Shown in pieces: positions 50,411 to 61,240 of a stretch of 64,000 bases of DNA (position 1 is its first letter; each line of letters starts with the position of its first letter). A program made the position numbers and the translations under genes. The notes beneath the pieces are model-generated. The model was not told the origin of the DNA. It ran no database searches and saw only the letters and a program-made list of their open reading frames with translations. The DNA lies in the NCBI GenBank assembly GCA_963920665.1, contig OY987273.1, positions 14,634,501-14,698,500 of the forward strand, written 5' to 3'. This DNA is from Straminergon stramineum (taxonomy: Eukaryota > Streptophyta > Bryopsida > Hypnales > Calliergonaceae).

Positions 50411-50437
50411 AAGTGCAAAAATGCCTAATTTGGTGTT
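50411..50437 (+). repeat. Dispersed 27-bp repeat AAGTGCAAAAATGCCTAATT(TGGTGTT)
   Basis: The same sequence occurs in reverse orientation at 23577-23603, and a weaker copy lies at about 34052-34070. In all three it is preceded by a second AAGTGCA- or TGTGCAACTT-like block at about 10-25 bp, suggesting ends of a small dispersed element. Confidence 0.5.
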
Positions 50438-50478
50438 AACCCCAAACTCAACAACAATAACTAGTATTCCTAAGTTTG

Positions 50479-50481
<3 letters not shown>

Positions 50482-50526
<45 letters not shown>
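50482..50526. repeat. (AT)n microsatellite, about 22 units
   Basis: An uninterrupted AT dinucleotide run. It creates a meaningless Ile-Tyr frame. A C12 homopolymer lies about 130 bp to the left. Confidence 0.95.
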
Positions 50527-50527
<1 letters not shown>

Positions 50528-52156
50528 TTTGACACAAATGAACATTTTTCTCGATATAAGTCACGTGTTATTTCATTAGAAGACTCAAATTCACCACATT
50601 TCATAATAGAATAGGTTAGAAAATAAGTCTAGATTGATAATTATGTAAGGTGCATTCAAACTATAGTTTAATTTATGATCATTCCAAGGGTTAATGTATC
50701 ATTATAGTAAATACAAAATTGACAATACGTTCTCATCATTGTGTATTAAGGTATAATTATGTTTAATATAAACATTGCCAACTGAAGTGACGTCAGTACA
50801 CTCCATTAACCTTTTTAAATGAGAGTTTTCCAATTTCTGAGGTATTGTTTTAAATGTAATTATCAAATTTGATTGACCTAGCCAAATACTCCACAATGTT
50901 ATGTAGATTTTCCATGATGTGAAATATTAACAAGGATCCACGAATATTTAGTATTCTCTCAAAAATAACTGGAATGTAGATTGAAAATAATATACATATA
51001 TACATATATATGTTTGTGAACCTCAAAATTAAAATAATACACATGTAAGGAATTGTTTGATTGAACTACGATAATTAAAGATTCATTTTGCTCATTGGTT
51101 GAATTCCTTTACAAAAGCTCTTTGAATTTGTACACAGTAAGTAAATCAAAACAAGATTGGAAAAATTAAAAAATAAATCCTTACTAATTTACCTTCTAGT
51201 TTTTCCTTTTCGTGGAAAGGAGATTCAATTTATGGTGAAATAAGGTAAATTAGCCTATTACAACCTTGATTCTCAATCTAAGTATATTGGGATGACTTCT
51301 AAGAGAAGCACATAAATTTTAGGGGTGTGTACATGTTTCACAAATCAATCCCAATTATAATTATAATTTTTGAATAAAAATTGTAATTTATATGAAATTA
51401 TGAAGTGGTCTACCTCAAATTACAAAACCGGTTGTAGACTATAGTGACAAACGTCCTAAAACAACCTATAACTGCCATTACTTATACTTGTGAGTACTTC
51501 AATTTCCATCAATCAAATATTCCCACGTTACCCAAGTTGGAATTAATGCACTAAGATTGTTTGAAAAGTAAATTGATAAAGATAAGTTCTATGGCGGAAA
51601 TGGGTCCTAAAATAGTAAGGTGGGAATAAGATGTTGGTGAAAATAGGTTGGTCTACCTTGGGGTCCCAAAGCACTATAAAATAGAGTTGACCAGCATCTT
51701 TAGGAAGGTAGATTATGAATCCAGAAGCCCACATAAATGCAACATCGTGTCCAAAATGATGCCTTGCCGTCTAGAATTTTGTCCTTTGGTCAAAGTTTCT
51801 AATCAAGAGCTGTCACCAAGGAATTCCATGCACATGGCTAAATTGGAAGTTCAAATTTAAAAAAAAAACTCACTTCTACGGCGTTGCTAACTATCTCATT
51901 GTTAGTCCTTATGTTTCTTTTGAACTTCTGATGAATTCTTTTGCACATCTCTACTCTCATGGTTGGGGTGATTGACCATAGTGATAAAGTTTTGTGGTGG
52001 TTCTGTCTTTCTACATAGAGAAGTTCTTCTTGGACGATGGCTTTGAGCAACCATGCGCGCCATTGTCACTTCCTCATATGCAACTTTTTTAGTGTCGCTT
52101 TTGATTATTCATCCACAAAAGTCTTATGACAAATGACTCTTGAATCAATTGTCACA

Positions 52157-52471
52157 TCATCTAAGATCCATCATTTCTAGTTTACTAGTTGGAGAGGATT
52201 TGATCGAGTTGATAGTTGAGTTGCCTATGGCTATTTGTAGTAGAAAACTAATGTTCTCTTGAACAAGAGGTATAGGAACGCCCTCTCTTGTTGCTCTATT
52301 CGATGGAATAAGAGAATATGGATGAGATTCTATCAATAAATGCAGATCATCTAAAGAATATAAATAGCTCAGTGTAAATCTAGTATTTCTAGAAAATACG
52401 TGCAAGAGAGGCATACAAGTATAGTGCATTCTAGATGCTTCATAAATAGACATTACTTCTTCATTACCCAT
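52157..52471 (-). CDS. Possible coding remnant, 104 codons, unrecognised
   Basis: The frame starts MGNEEVMSIYEASRMHY and has protein-like composition (FSRNTRFTLSYLYSLDDLHL, SNRATREGVPIPLVQEN). A second minus-strand frame at 51838-52050 (ERQNHHKTLSLWSITP) lies 100 bp further on in another frame. No family is recognised. It could be a chance frame or the remains of an exon pair. Confidence 0.25.
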   Translation of the reverse strand: MGNEEVMSIYEASRMHYTCMPLLHVFSRNTRFTLSYLYSLDDLHLLIESHPYSLIPSNRATREGVPIPLVQENISFLLQIAIGNSTINSIKSSPTSKLEMMDLR

Positions 52472-52675
52472 CTAGAGATCTCTAGATGGAGGCGAGGTCT
52501 AGAATCCTTGACTTTTACAAAATTTGATAAGGCATCATTAATGTTTCAAGGGTGATTCATCATTTGGAGATCTCTAGATGATCCTGGTGTAAGAATTCTA
52601 GGACCATTAGTACCTCATCATTATGCCAGATCATTAAAGTTTAGGTGGATTTTCCTTATCTGGAGATTTCTAGAT
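52469..52675. repeat. Cluster of CATCTAGAGATCTCTAGATG-type palindromes
   Basis: A perfect 20-bp palindrome lies at 52469-52488. Related half-diverged copies occur at about 52562 (TTGGAGATCTCTAGATGATC) and 52657 (CTGGAGATTTCTAGATGGAG), about 95 bp apart. Similar CATCTCTAGATG.TTGCATA repeats occur at 22710-22745. Confidence 0.6.
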
Positions 52676-52774
52676 GGAGGGGGCTTTTGAGTCAATTAAC
52701 GATACGATGATGAATTAGGATGGATGTCGTGTGTCTACTGTCGCAAGCCGTAATCCCAGAATATCCCGGGTTAA

Positions 52775-55700
52775 TAGTAAATAGTTTATAATTATACAGA
52801 ATTTTTCCAAAATTCTAATAGGAAAACAAGATTAGAATCCTCTAAGCCCAAACATCTCCCTAAGTCTGAGAGGATGCTCCAAGTGTTTCGTAACAGGATC
52901 TAGGACGGAACCGGATTCCGGAAACCCGGATAGCAACAGCCTATGGTCTAGAATTCTAGTCTAGGAAAATAGGGATCTATTACAGGTAAACGGTCCGCTT
53001 CAGGAACAGTCAGTAAGATGACGGGTACTTAACCCCACCACTCTCATTTGTTTTTCCTCTTTCTTCCACAACTGTTTTGTACACGTATAGTTGAGAGAAA
53101 GAGAAGTGAGTTAGTGATCGTTTCAGGAGCTACTGATTGTCCAGATCTCGGTCTAGTCTTTAGTTTGCAATGGCGGAGGGGGATATTCGGAAATAGTTGG
53201 TGATGGGGCAGATGGTCTATTCGACCATACCGGAAAGGTTGAGAGAGTGGTCACAGCTAGAAGATGATCTGAGTGAGATACAGTGTGTCGGCCTATTCTT
53301 GAGGCCATGTCCATAAAGAATGATAAGATGATTTAGGAGCTTATTGTAGGTGCCTTGAATCAGTACGAGTTGACAGGGAGAGGGCGACCCGGAACATGGA
53401 CTGACGAGGTCTGGGCCAAGGTTTACGGATTCCCCCAAAAGGGATCTGGATTAGCCTCTCGGACGGATAAGTTTGCAATAGGAAAGTTTAGGAATGCAGC
53501 CCACTCTAAGGAAGGGTATGCCATCAATGATTGTCTAGATGCAAGGTAGAAGTAGGTCCTAGAATTTCTGATCCCTATCTTGTATCCAGAAAAGCCTACC
53601 CGGGTTACGATTATGGTAGCCAACACCATCTTTGGTGCTATGGAGGGTAGACCGGTCAACTGGGGCAAAGTGATTGGAGCAGTAGTCTCCAAGCTTGTCG
53701 CCAACGTCGGGAAGGCTAAGACCAACCCCATTGGTCCTTACCTACTCCACCTCTACTATCATGCAAAACTTCTGAGTGACGCGGAAATGGTAGAGTATAA
53801 TACCGGATCCACCATCCTACAATATGGCCTCATAAAGGAAGTAGAGGCGGAGCAACTGCCAATTGAGGAGGAAGAGGATCCGGAAGAGGAGGAGCAGCTT
53901 CTAGATTCGAGGCGGAGGAAATCCACCAATTGAACTTCACGAGGGAAGCTTCCGATTCAAGAGAAGATTCCGGCGGAAGAAGAAGGAGGCATATCCGGAT
54001 TCTTCAAAACCAGGTTCAACTGGGTACTACAAGCTCAAGAGTACCACGAGAACCTAGTGGATCTACTCAAGAGGATTAGCAAGGAGTTGAGGATGGAGCT
54101 GGAAGACATACTTGACACTTTGAAGAAACTTCCGAATCCGGAAGCATTGGAGAGGAAGGAGAAGCAGATTGAAGGCCTAGAGAAGGAGAAGACAGACCTT
54201 CAAGCCAGGCTAAGCTGGGCTCAAGGGGAGTTGGCTGCAGCAAAGCAAAGGGAGAAGGAAGCCCTACAGTTGGTCAAGAACCTATCCAGGTTGGTGGACA
54301 AGCCGGTAGACCTGATCGTGAAGGCCGCTCTCGTGCAAAACCAGCTTGTAGAAGAAGGACATCTCACCAGATCCAAGGTGATCTGGATCCTGGTAGACTT
54401 CTCATCAAGAATGGAGTCTACTTTGAAGGAGATGTGGCAACTGTTAGGATGGATTGATCCGGACCATGTCATGGATTTCTCCAACTTTCCGGAAATCCAC
54501 TTTGACACGGAGACTCCGGTGAAATTGACATCATCAATGCCACTACTAGCTAGACTGGAAGTCCCTAGGGAGACTCTCTGGCATTCTATAGAGCCCTTCT
54601 TGACACAACTCGAGAAGACAATCCGGGGAAGCGTGAAGACAACATGAGAACCAACCAAGCAGCCGGAAGCAACACAGAAGTTAGCGCCTCCGGAGGTTAC
54701 GGTCTCACCACCTGTCCCGACATTCCATCTTCTGGAGAAGGAGCCACTTCAAACACCTCGATTACAAACCCGGGGTGAACTAGCAGATCAGATCGGAGGA
54801 CTGTTGAATCCGGCCCAAACCCATCCGGAAGGTTTTGAGCACATGCTGCAGCAACAACCAAAGAAGGAGAGGGACACCATTATTTTGGATGGGACATCTA
54901 CAAGAAAAGAAGAAAAAAGGGAGATCACTCAGATTGAGAAATCTGAGGAAGAGGAGTACCGGATCGGATCTGAAGATGAAGAGGAGGAGGACATGGAAGG
55001 GGAATACTTTCCTCTCAAAATCTGGAAGATCCGGACCTAGGCAACATTGAGGAGGACTTTGGTAAAGGCAACTCCGAGAGCGATTCCAAGGTCATCGACC
55101 TGGGCACCAGCAAGTCAAGGCGGGAGCAATTAGAAGAAGGCGCGAAAGGCGAAGTAGTTAGAATGTAGATAGTTAGAATTTGAATTTTGAATCAGATCTG
55201 AGTTTCGTGGCGTAGGCCCGGATTTTGGATTTATAGGATCTGACTTTTTTGAGATTTTTGAGAAGTTTGTGATTGGTCACTTGGATTTCCAGGTGGCTTT
55301 TTGGCCTTTTTGGCTTTGGTTGTTTTGAGTTTCTAAGTGAGGGGCAAGTTTGTTGCCCTCTCATTCCATCCTAGCATTATAATTTGTATTTGGTCATCTT
55401 TTCTTTAATCTGAGCCACTAAGTGGACAATCAGGATTTGATCTATCGTATATCCATCTTTTTGGTGTTGTCTTGTGAGTGTGTGTAAGTAAGAGAGGAGG
55501 AGGAAAGGAGGAATCTGGATCTGAGGGGACTTGGATCTGATTTGTGAGGAACGTTTGTAATGTAGTCTAGGCTAGAAATTTTGGTCTTGAGCAAGTGCCT
55601 TTAAAACAATGGAACGGGAATCCGATTAGGAGTGACGTGGTTGTAGGTCTAGAATACTAGGGAGGGTTCCATGCGGAGATAAGCAGCCGCCAGTGGAAGA

Positions 55701-56094
55701 AATTCCCATACCACTTACCGAAAGGTCAGCCAAACCCTAGGATCAATCGAGCAAACGACTTATAATCCCTATATCAGTTCCGGTTTCTGTTGGTTTGTCA
55801 TTGTAGTGGAAAAGTCTAGAGGCGGCTCTATGTGACTTGCCTTCCAGATTGGCCATCCAGAAAGTTGTGAGAGTGTTTCCAGCCTGATCTAGTGCAAGAA
55901 TTGGTCTAAATGTGTGTTGTGAAGTTTAGAGAGAGAAGAGTGTGTGAGGAATACGAGTGGTGATTCCCTACCCCTCTATACAATCAAAGGCCGACCCTTT
56001 GAAGGTAAAACAAAGGTACCAAAAACTAGTGTTTGTGTATGAAGAGACGGATCTGGATTCCGGGTAAGAGTGGATCCAGATTGGATTCTGGAAA
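52775..56094 (+). mobile_element. Copy B of the coiled-coil-protein element (about 3.3 kb)
   Basis: It is collinear with copy A from CAGAATTTTTCCAAAATTCT (about 52787) to GGATTCTGGAAAG (about 56094). Outside these points the flanks are unrelated, so the two copies are independent insertions. Leader, gene and trailer have the same proportions as in A, and the order of divergence suggests moderate age. No terminal repeats were identified. Confidence 0.65.
53170..55157 (+). pseudogene. Coiled-coil-protein gene of copy B
   Basis: ATG at 53170. One frameshift lies near 53310 relative to copy A, then a single frame to TAG at 55155. Stops are fewer than in A and mostly at different sites (two TAG in DAR-TAG-K-TAG-VL, a TGA after STN, a TGA in KTT-TGA-EP, a TAG in IRT-TAG-AT). 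Intact segments show the domain order best: VNWGKVIGAVVSKLVANVGK, then GPYLLHLYYHAKLLSDAEM; Glu-rich linker; coiled coil ALERKEKQIEGLEKEKTDLQ; SKVIWILVDFSSRM; GWIDPDHVMDFSNFPEIHFD; acidic tail. No enzymatic motif is recognised. Confidence 0.6.
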
Positions 56095-56608
56095 GAACAT
56101 CATATTCATTAAAATGGGAGAGTTGGACCCTCTCAAAATAGTATTTGGCCTTTGCAAGTGCAATTTGTGAATTGAGTGGGCTAAAATTCAACTTGATGAT
56201 TACTTAATTACTTAATTCAAAGTAGCAATTTCCATTAAAAGGAGAGTCATGCAATCAATATAATGTTTGAAAACAAAGATCGTATGTATTTGGTCAAAAA
56301 ATGTACACCTTTTGCAACCAAGTATATATAAAATGTCATACAAAATATATTACTACGGTATACATATTGCACATGCGACTTGAATGTTGCAAGGGTAACA
56401 CCCAAACATGTACTCCCCACAAACAAACCAAAGCTCTAAATCCTACTCATGGTAAGCTATAGTTAAACAATCACTAATCTAAGTCCCCAACCCCTTATTC
56501 ATAAGAAAACAAAATAATATCCTTCACAATAATGTGAAAGCATATTGTAGACATATAAAAAACAAATAGCTAACAATATATTCAGACCCGACCCAACCAA
56601 TGCTATAC

Positions 56609-59452
56609 TTAAGACAAAGTATATGAAGCCAAACTTTGGTTGATGATTTCAATTTGAGCAGCTGGGATCTTAAGCAAACATTGGCGAGTATCCTTTTTAA
56701 TTTGAGACTTCCACGCTGTCATGAGAGCATTGGTTTCTTCCCAAATAGGTGGATCGGTTATATCAACCTTCCAACATACACCTCTTTCATTGTCCCATCC
56801 TATGTAGAAGTCTTGAACATCTTGACTTCTCGATGTTGGGTGAAAGTATTGAATGAGAACACAATTCGGTTTCTTAGGGTTATAGTTTGGATTAGACAAC
56901 ACCCTCGCAATCCAAACTGGTCAAGTGTCACCATAAGCAGGTCGAACTGCCACAAAGTAGCCTTCAAAGAGATCCCAACCCACCCTAAAGGATGGTTGTG
57001 GGTGACCCTGCAAAGGCCCAACATAGGCATCATCCTCTCCAAACTCTTCACGATCCTCACCATCTTCTCCTACTTCATCCACTCTAGTTGCTTGAACACG
57101 AGTTGTTGGCCAGAATCCATCCTTCAAAACAATAGAGGCAGGTATTGGTTCCAGCAATGCTACCCTTACATGACGCCAATAGTGAACCAAATGCTCATAG
57201 CGCCTCTAGTATTCTCTAGTGACATCTGCATTGCACAACTTCTCCCAATACTTGACAAATCCAGATATCCTTTTCAAAATATCTTCGACGCCTCTCATGG
57301 AACATTGTTGAACTGGTAGCAACACTCCACAAGGCCACAAACTTTGCCCTTCTGCATCTTTTTTCCACAGCTTGATGCCTTTGCCATCCTCCCCTAACCA
57401 ATTCTCATCGGTGCACAAAAATTTGTACTTCATGATTGGACACCCTGTGGAATCTAAGTAGAACTTTACTTGTTGTGGCTTTGTATGTCCAACGAGTATT
57501 TCATCTCTGTCCACAAATGAACCTGCAATAAAATCCTTGAAATCGGGCACCTCCTCTATAAGGTGAGGGATGGTAGGAATGGATTCCACATCCATAAATG
57601 ACTTCATGAGTGAGGGAATTGTAGGGAAGTTCTCCTTCCTTAGCAACATGCTCCACCTTCCAAACAATGCATCAATATCGTCATATGTATGACCCACAAT
57701 CATGAAGTTCACATACACTTCACGAAAGATCTTGTTTGCAATAAGTAGAGACCAAAAGCAAAAGACATATCTGTTCTTGTTGTCCCCGGTGGCATTGTCC
57801 ATCTGCACATTTAGAATGGGTGGCAACGACGTCACTGGAACTAAAGTAATTGGCGGTGGGGGTAGCGATGCTACGCACATTCCCATGCCTTGAAGCACTG
57901 TACCAAACAAATTTGACGACCCTGACCTCACAAACAATTGCCGAGAAGAAGACTTTGGTGGCTCCTCCAAATCTCGCAATAGTTTGGCCATGGAGCCAAT
58001 GGTGTAGTTTGAATTATGGGGAAACAGATCCAAGCCATAATGTGCGTAGCACACATCTGCATGACCATGCGCAATCATGCCAGTGACAAACATGAGCAAC
58101 TTCACAAGCCCATCAAGTTCTTTACTCTTGTGGGAAAAGACCAGAGAAGCAGTTTTGACATGATCCATCTTGTCATGCATAATTGTAAGACACTCATGTG
58201 GGAAATTATGTGATCGGTAACAATTTGCATAGTACAACTCCCTGTGAGCACGAGCAATGGAAAGATGTTTGTCCAATCTCCGCGACCACTTCAAGGCAGT
58301 ATGAGACCTTAGAAAAGTACCCTTTCTGAGCTCTTGCAATTGGTCACAAACAGAGCACCGAGCAAAATTATCTCCTGGCTTCTTCACATCATACTCTGGA
58401 AACCTAACTGATCTAATCTTGCTCAAGTTTGAAGTTGAGACCTCCTTCAACCCAAAAGTAGCATTGGCTTCATTGAGTTTTTCAATTTGATCCTTCCACT
58501 AAAAGGTAGGCGGAAGAATCATGGAGATGACCTTCGCTCCAAACTTCAATGTATGAGCACGATGTGGCATGTGATCTGCCTCCTTCTCCAAGATGAACTT
58601 CAATGTTGCAGTTTCTTGCTGAGTGTATTTCCTTGGCTTCACCAATCCAAAATTACCGTGAGGCCTTGCCTCTCGACCATCCTTCATGTAAGTTTGGTAC
58701 CGATAAAAAGTGGCCTCCAGGACCCCAGAAATATGCATCCATGCTCGCATGCAAACATTAATCCCTTCCACCGTCACCATCCTTCGCCCGCGTGAATCAC
58801 GATGAATTTGTCTATGCACATTAGTCTTCATAAAGGCTCTGTGCTTGAACGTTGAATTATGATACACTCGTTCACGGAATGCCCGAATCTTCTCCGTCGG
58901 AAATGGTTGAATGCAATTTTGGCTGCAACAAATTTTGCTAGATACTACGTTTATGGATTCTTCATTGAGGAGATCCTTTGATTTAAGAGAACTCTCGCGA
59001 GGGGGATTTCGGATGGAACTTGAATATGGCCGGGTAGATGTTGAAGAGGTCGGGTTCAACAAACTCTCTTGTAGACGGTTGAAATTATTGTGGGACTCAT
59101 GATCCTGAAGGCTTGCACCATGGCAATGCACTAGCTTAATAGGCCAAGCTATCAATGAGTACACTTGCTCTTGGAGGATGTCCACATCGGAATATGTCTT
59201 CAAAATGTGTACTGCAACACGAGTGTCTCCAAGAAGACCATTGGCACCAAGGACAAGGTCTGAGTTGACACTATGGCAAGTACCTTCTCCAACAAGGAGA
59301 TCTTCATTGTTGTACAAAGTGACGCACTTGGTGTTCCAGAATCGGCGTGGAAGTCCCTCACATTCTGGAATGCTTGCATTCATTCCCTCAAAAAGTAGAA
59401 CTTTGTCGTCTGAAGAGCTCATATTGTCGATCACGTTGGTAGTGGAATTCAT
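56609..59452 (-). pseudogene. DUF7869-like transposase-like gene, second lineage, about 948 codons
   Basis: ATG at 59452. A single frame runs to TAA at 56609 with only three premature stops: TAG 58499, TAG 57206 and TGA 56921. Approximate order: N-terminal region; Cys motif ICCSQNC (175) and EGINVCMRAW (230); zinc-like RCSVCDQLQ (365); core with LTIMHDKMDHVKTA (first acidic pair, 444), LNVQMDNATGDNKN (second Asp, 553) and IVGHTYDDIDALFG (third, 592); then a linker with FLCTDENWLG; an acidic stretch; and a C-terminal beta-rich module GYFVAVRP...PVWIARVL...VLIQYFHP. The same succession occurs in the gene at 46.9-50.1 kb with low sequence identity, so these are two lineages of one family. Integrase/transposase activity is inferred. 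Confidence 0.62.
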
Positions 59453-61211
59453 ATTGTCTACACATCAAATGGAAATCATAAGACATATACAACACTATAA
59501 AGTCATATGTTCAATACAAACAATTCAGCTCGAGTCGAGCTGATTCACCTATCGAGATTGAACCCAAAGTATTTCAATGTTAACTTTTATTTATGCCAAC
59601 TTAGATTTCAAACAATTATGTCAAATATCATTAATGCATTGCAATATAAAGCGCAATGCACGCAATTTCATCTCGCAACAATTTTACTCAATTTTTAGTC
59701 TCATTCTCATAACTAAATCATTGCCATTTAATAGTAGTCATGAACATTACTATATGAACTAATTAGCTCGATATGATCTAATCTGCAATAAAATACTTTA
59801 TATATGAATATGAAACAACTTAATTAATAGTTTCTTTTTTGAGAAATCATATCTCCTGCATATCATTTCAATTCTAGACAAATTGTTGCAATGAAGATTT
59901 AGGATCATTCAAATCTGAATATATAATACTCAAATCTAAGATATTCCATGGAATTTGCAATATCAATAGTGCACTTCAACTCGAATAGACTTGAACTACA
60001 AAGTCAATGTCAAACTAGTAATATTGAATTACCAATAATACAATTCAGCTTGAATAGAGTTGAACTGCAAAATCAATGTCAGAATCAATAATATTTCATA
60101 GCAGAGAAGGCAGTTCAGATCAATTCGATCTGAAATGCACCATGGGTCTCTACTCTACGTACTAGAATTATGATCGTTATATAAATTACACAATTACACG
60201 TATATTGTCATTTCAGCTTGAATCGATCTGAATGGAGTGAAATGAATAGCATTGATGTACATGACCATTCAGATAGATTCAGGATAAATTGTTCCACATT
60301 TTATGGGTGCATTGAACACTATTAAATGTTCAAGAAGGACGTCTATTAATAGACATCTGAAATTCCTAGACAACAAAAATAGATAGACATTCACATTGCT
60401 AGTATGAACTTATCGAATAACGAAATGAAACAAAAAATGCATTGCAATGTGCAAAATACAATGCACAAAAACATCATCTCCAAAGAAGATAACAACGCAC
60501 CTACGAACTACCATTATCTAAAAAAGAAAGCATAGCTATTGTCAAGTCTTGAAACCAATTCAATGAAGAACACTACACGTCTGCAAACAAAGTGGAATGA
60601 CTCACACGAAACGCTGTGCGATACAACGCTTGGCGATAGAATGCGACTGTGAACAACAAAACAATCCACAAGTCTGCAAAGTCTTCACAAAACTTGAGCA
60701 ACAAAAGTTGAATACATAGAGAATGATAGAGAGGTGCATGCAGAAGCCAAATCAGATAGAGGAGAAGGATGGAAAGAGAAATCTGGGAGTGGGCATGTTG
60801 AGGTACACCCAACTCTTGGTGTGAACAAATGGCGCCAAGTCATTTCACAGTTTTCAATGCAATGCTTTCCATTAATAGTATCCTTGGAATTTCAATGTAC
60901 TTTGCGCCTCCACACCATAAATACTACATGGAATGTGGGATCAGGGAATGACGCAATGGAAACTATGGAGCCATGAACTACGGATATATTCCCTTCATAA
61001 TGGTTTTACAATTCATGCTTAGATTTATTTAGAATGAAGTCCACTTGTATTGTAATGATTTCCTCATCTTAAGGGAGTGGAAATTCTCTTTCTATTATGA
61101 AGTAAAGATAGAATCTACATTTAAAACATTCCCACCAACCACCCAAAAATATAAATATTCGCGGAAGAAAAGTTTCTCCTTGCAGGAATTGGGGTTTGTA
61201 GAGCTTCAAGG
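59453..61211. other. Upstream region of the second DUF7869-like gene
   Basis: AT-rich, without coding sequence. It carries at least five copies of a 21-bp quasi-palindrome between 59523 and 60283 (separate entry). Near 60700-60850 a less AT-rich block might hold the element's left end or a promoter, but no TATA element could be singled out. Confidence 0.5.
59523..60283. promoter_or_regulatory. Cluster of 21-bp quasi-palindromes, consensus TTCAGCTYGAATMGANYTGAA
   Basis: Copies lie at 59524-59544 (TTCAGCTCGAGTCGAGCTGA), 59975-59995, 60045-60065, 60114-60134 (the half-sites TTCAGATC and GATCTGAA are perfect inverses) and 60212-60232. A partial copy lies at 60267-60283. The last five are 55-100 bp apart. 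All lie upstream of the transposase-like ATG at 59452. Their dyad symmetry suggests binding sites for a dimeric protein, such as subterminal transposase sites or operators. No such function has been shown. Confidence 0.6.
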
Positions 61212-61240
61212 TTAGGGTTTCTAGGGTTTAGGGTTTAGGG
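61212..61240 (+). repeat. Short interstitial TTTAGGG (plant telomere-type) tract
   Basis: Four TAGGGTT-type units, the last two perfect TTTAGGG. In plants such 'telo-box' tracts are common in leader regions of genes as well as at old chromosome junctions. No gene start was identified downstream. Confidence 0.7.

Larger units (their letters stand above)
50123..52774. other. Spacer with simple repeats between the first DUF7869-like gene and copy B
   Basis: No strong gene. It includes a run of 12 C (50338-50349), an (AT)n microsatellite (50482-50526), a copy of a dispersed repeat (50411-50437), a weak minus-strand frame at 52157-52471, and a cluster of CTAGAGATCTCTAG-type palindromes (52469-52675). 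Confidence 0.55.

Noticed and set aside
50376..50579. Frame containing a long Ile-Tyr run
   Set aside because: Produced by the (AT)n microsatellite.
56636..57319. 227-codon plus-strand frame
   Set aside because: It is the complement of the C-terminal part of the minus-strand DUF7869-like gene, whose motifs and continuous frame are the real signal.
9108..59452. Reassignment of TAG/TAA to glutamine (as in some ulvophyte algae)
   Set aside because: Many premature TAG/TAA codons fall where Gln is expected, which first suggested it. However TGA is also frequent at Arg-like sites, and TAG replaces Trp (TGG in copy B) in copies A and C. Homologous copies also still use CAA/CAG at the same sites. 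Deamination explains all three stop types. Tests that would reopen it: intact single-copy host genes with in-frame TAG, or a suppressor tRNA gene.
61212..61240. Chromosome end or telomere fusion
   Set aside because: Only about four TTTAGGG-type units, with ordinary sequence on both sides; too short to call more than an interstitial tract or telo-box.
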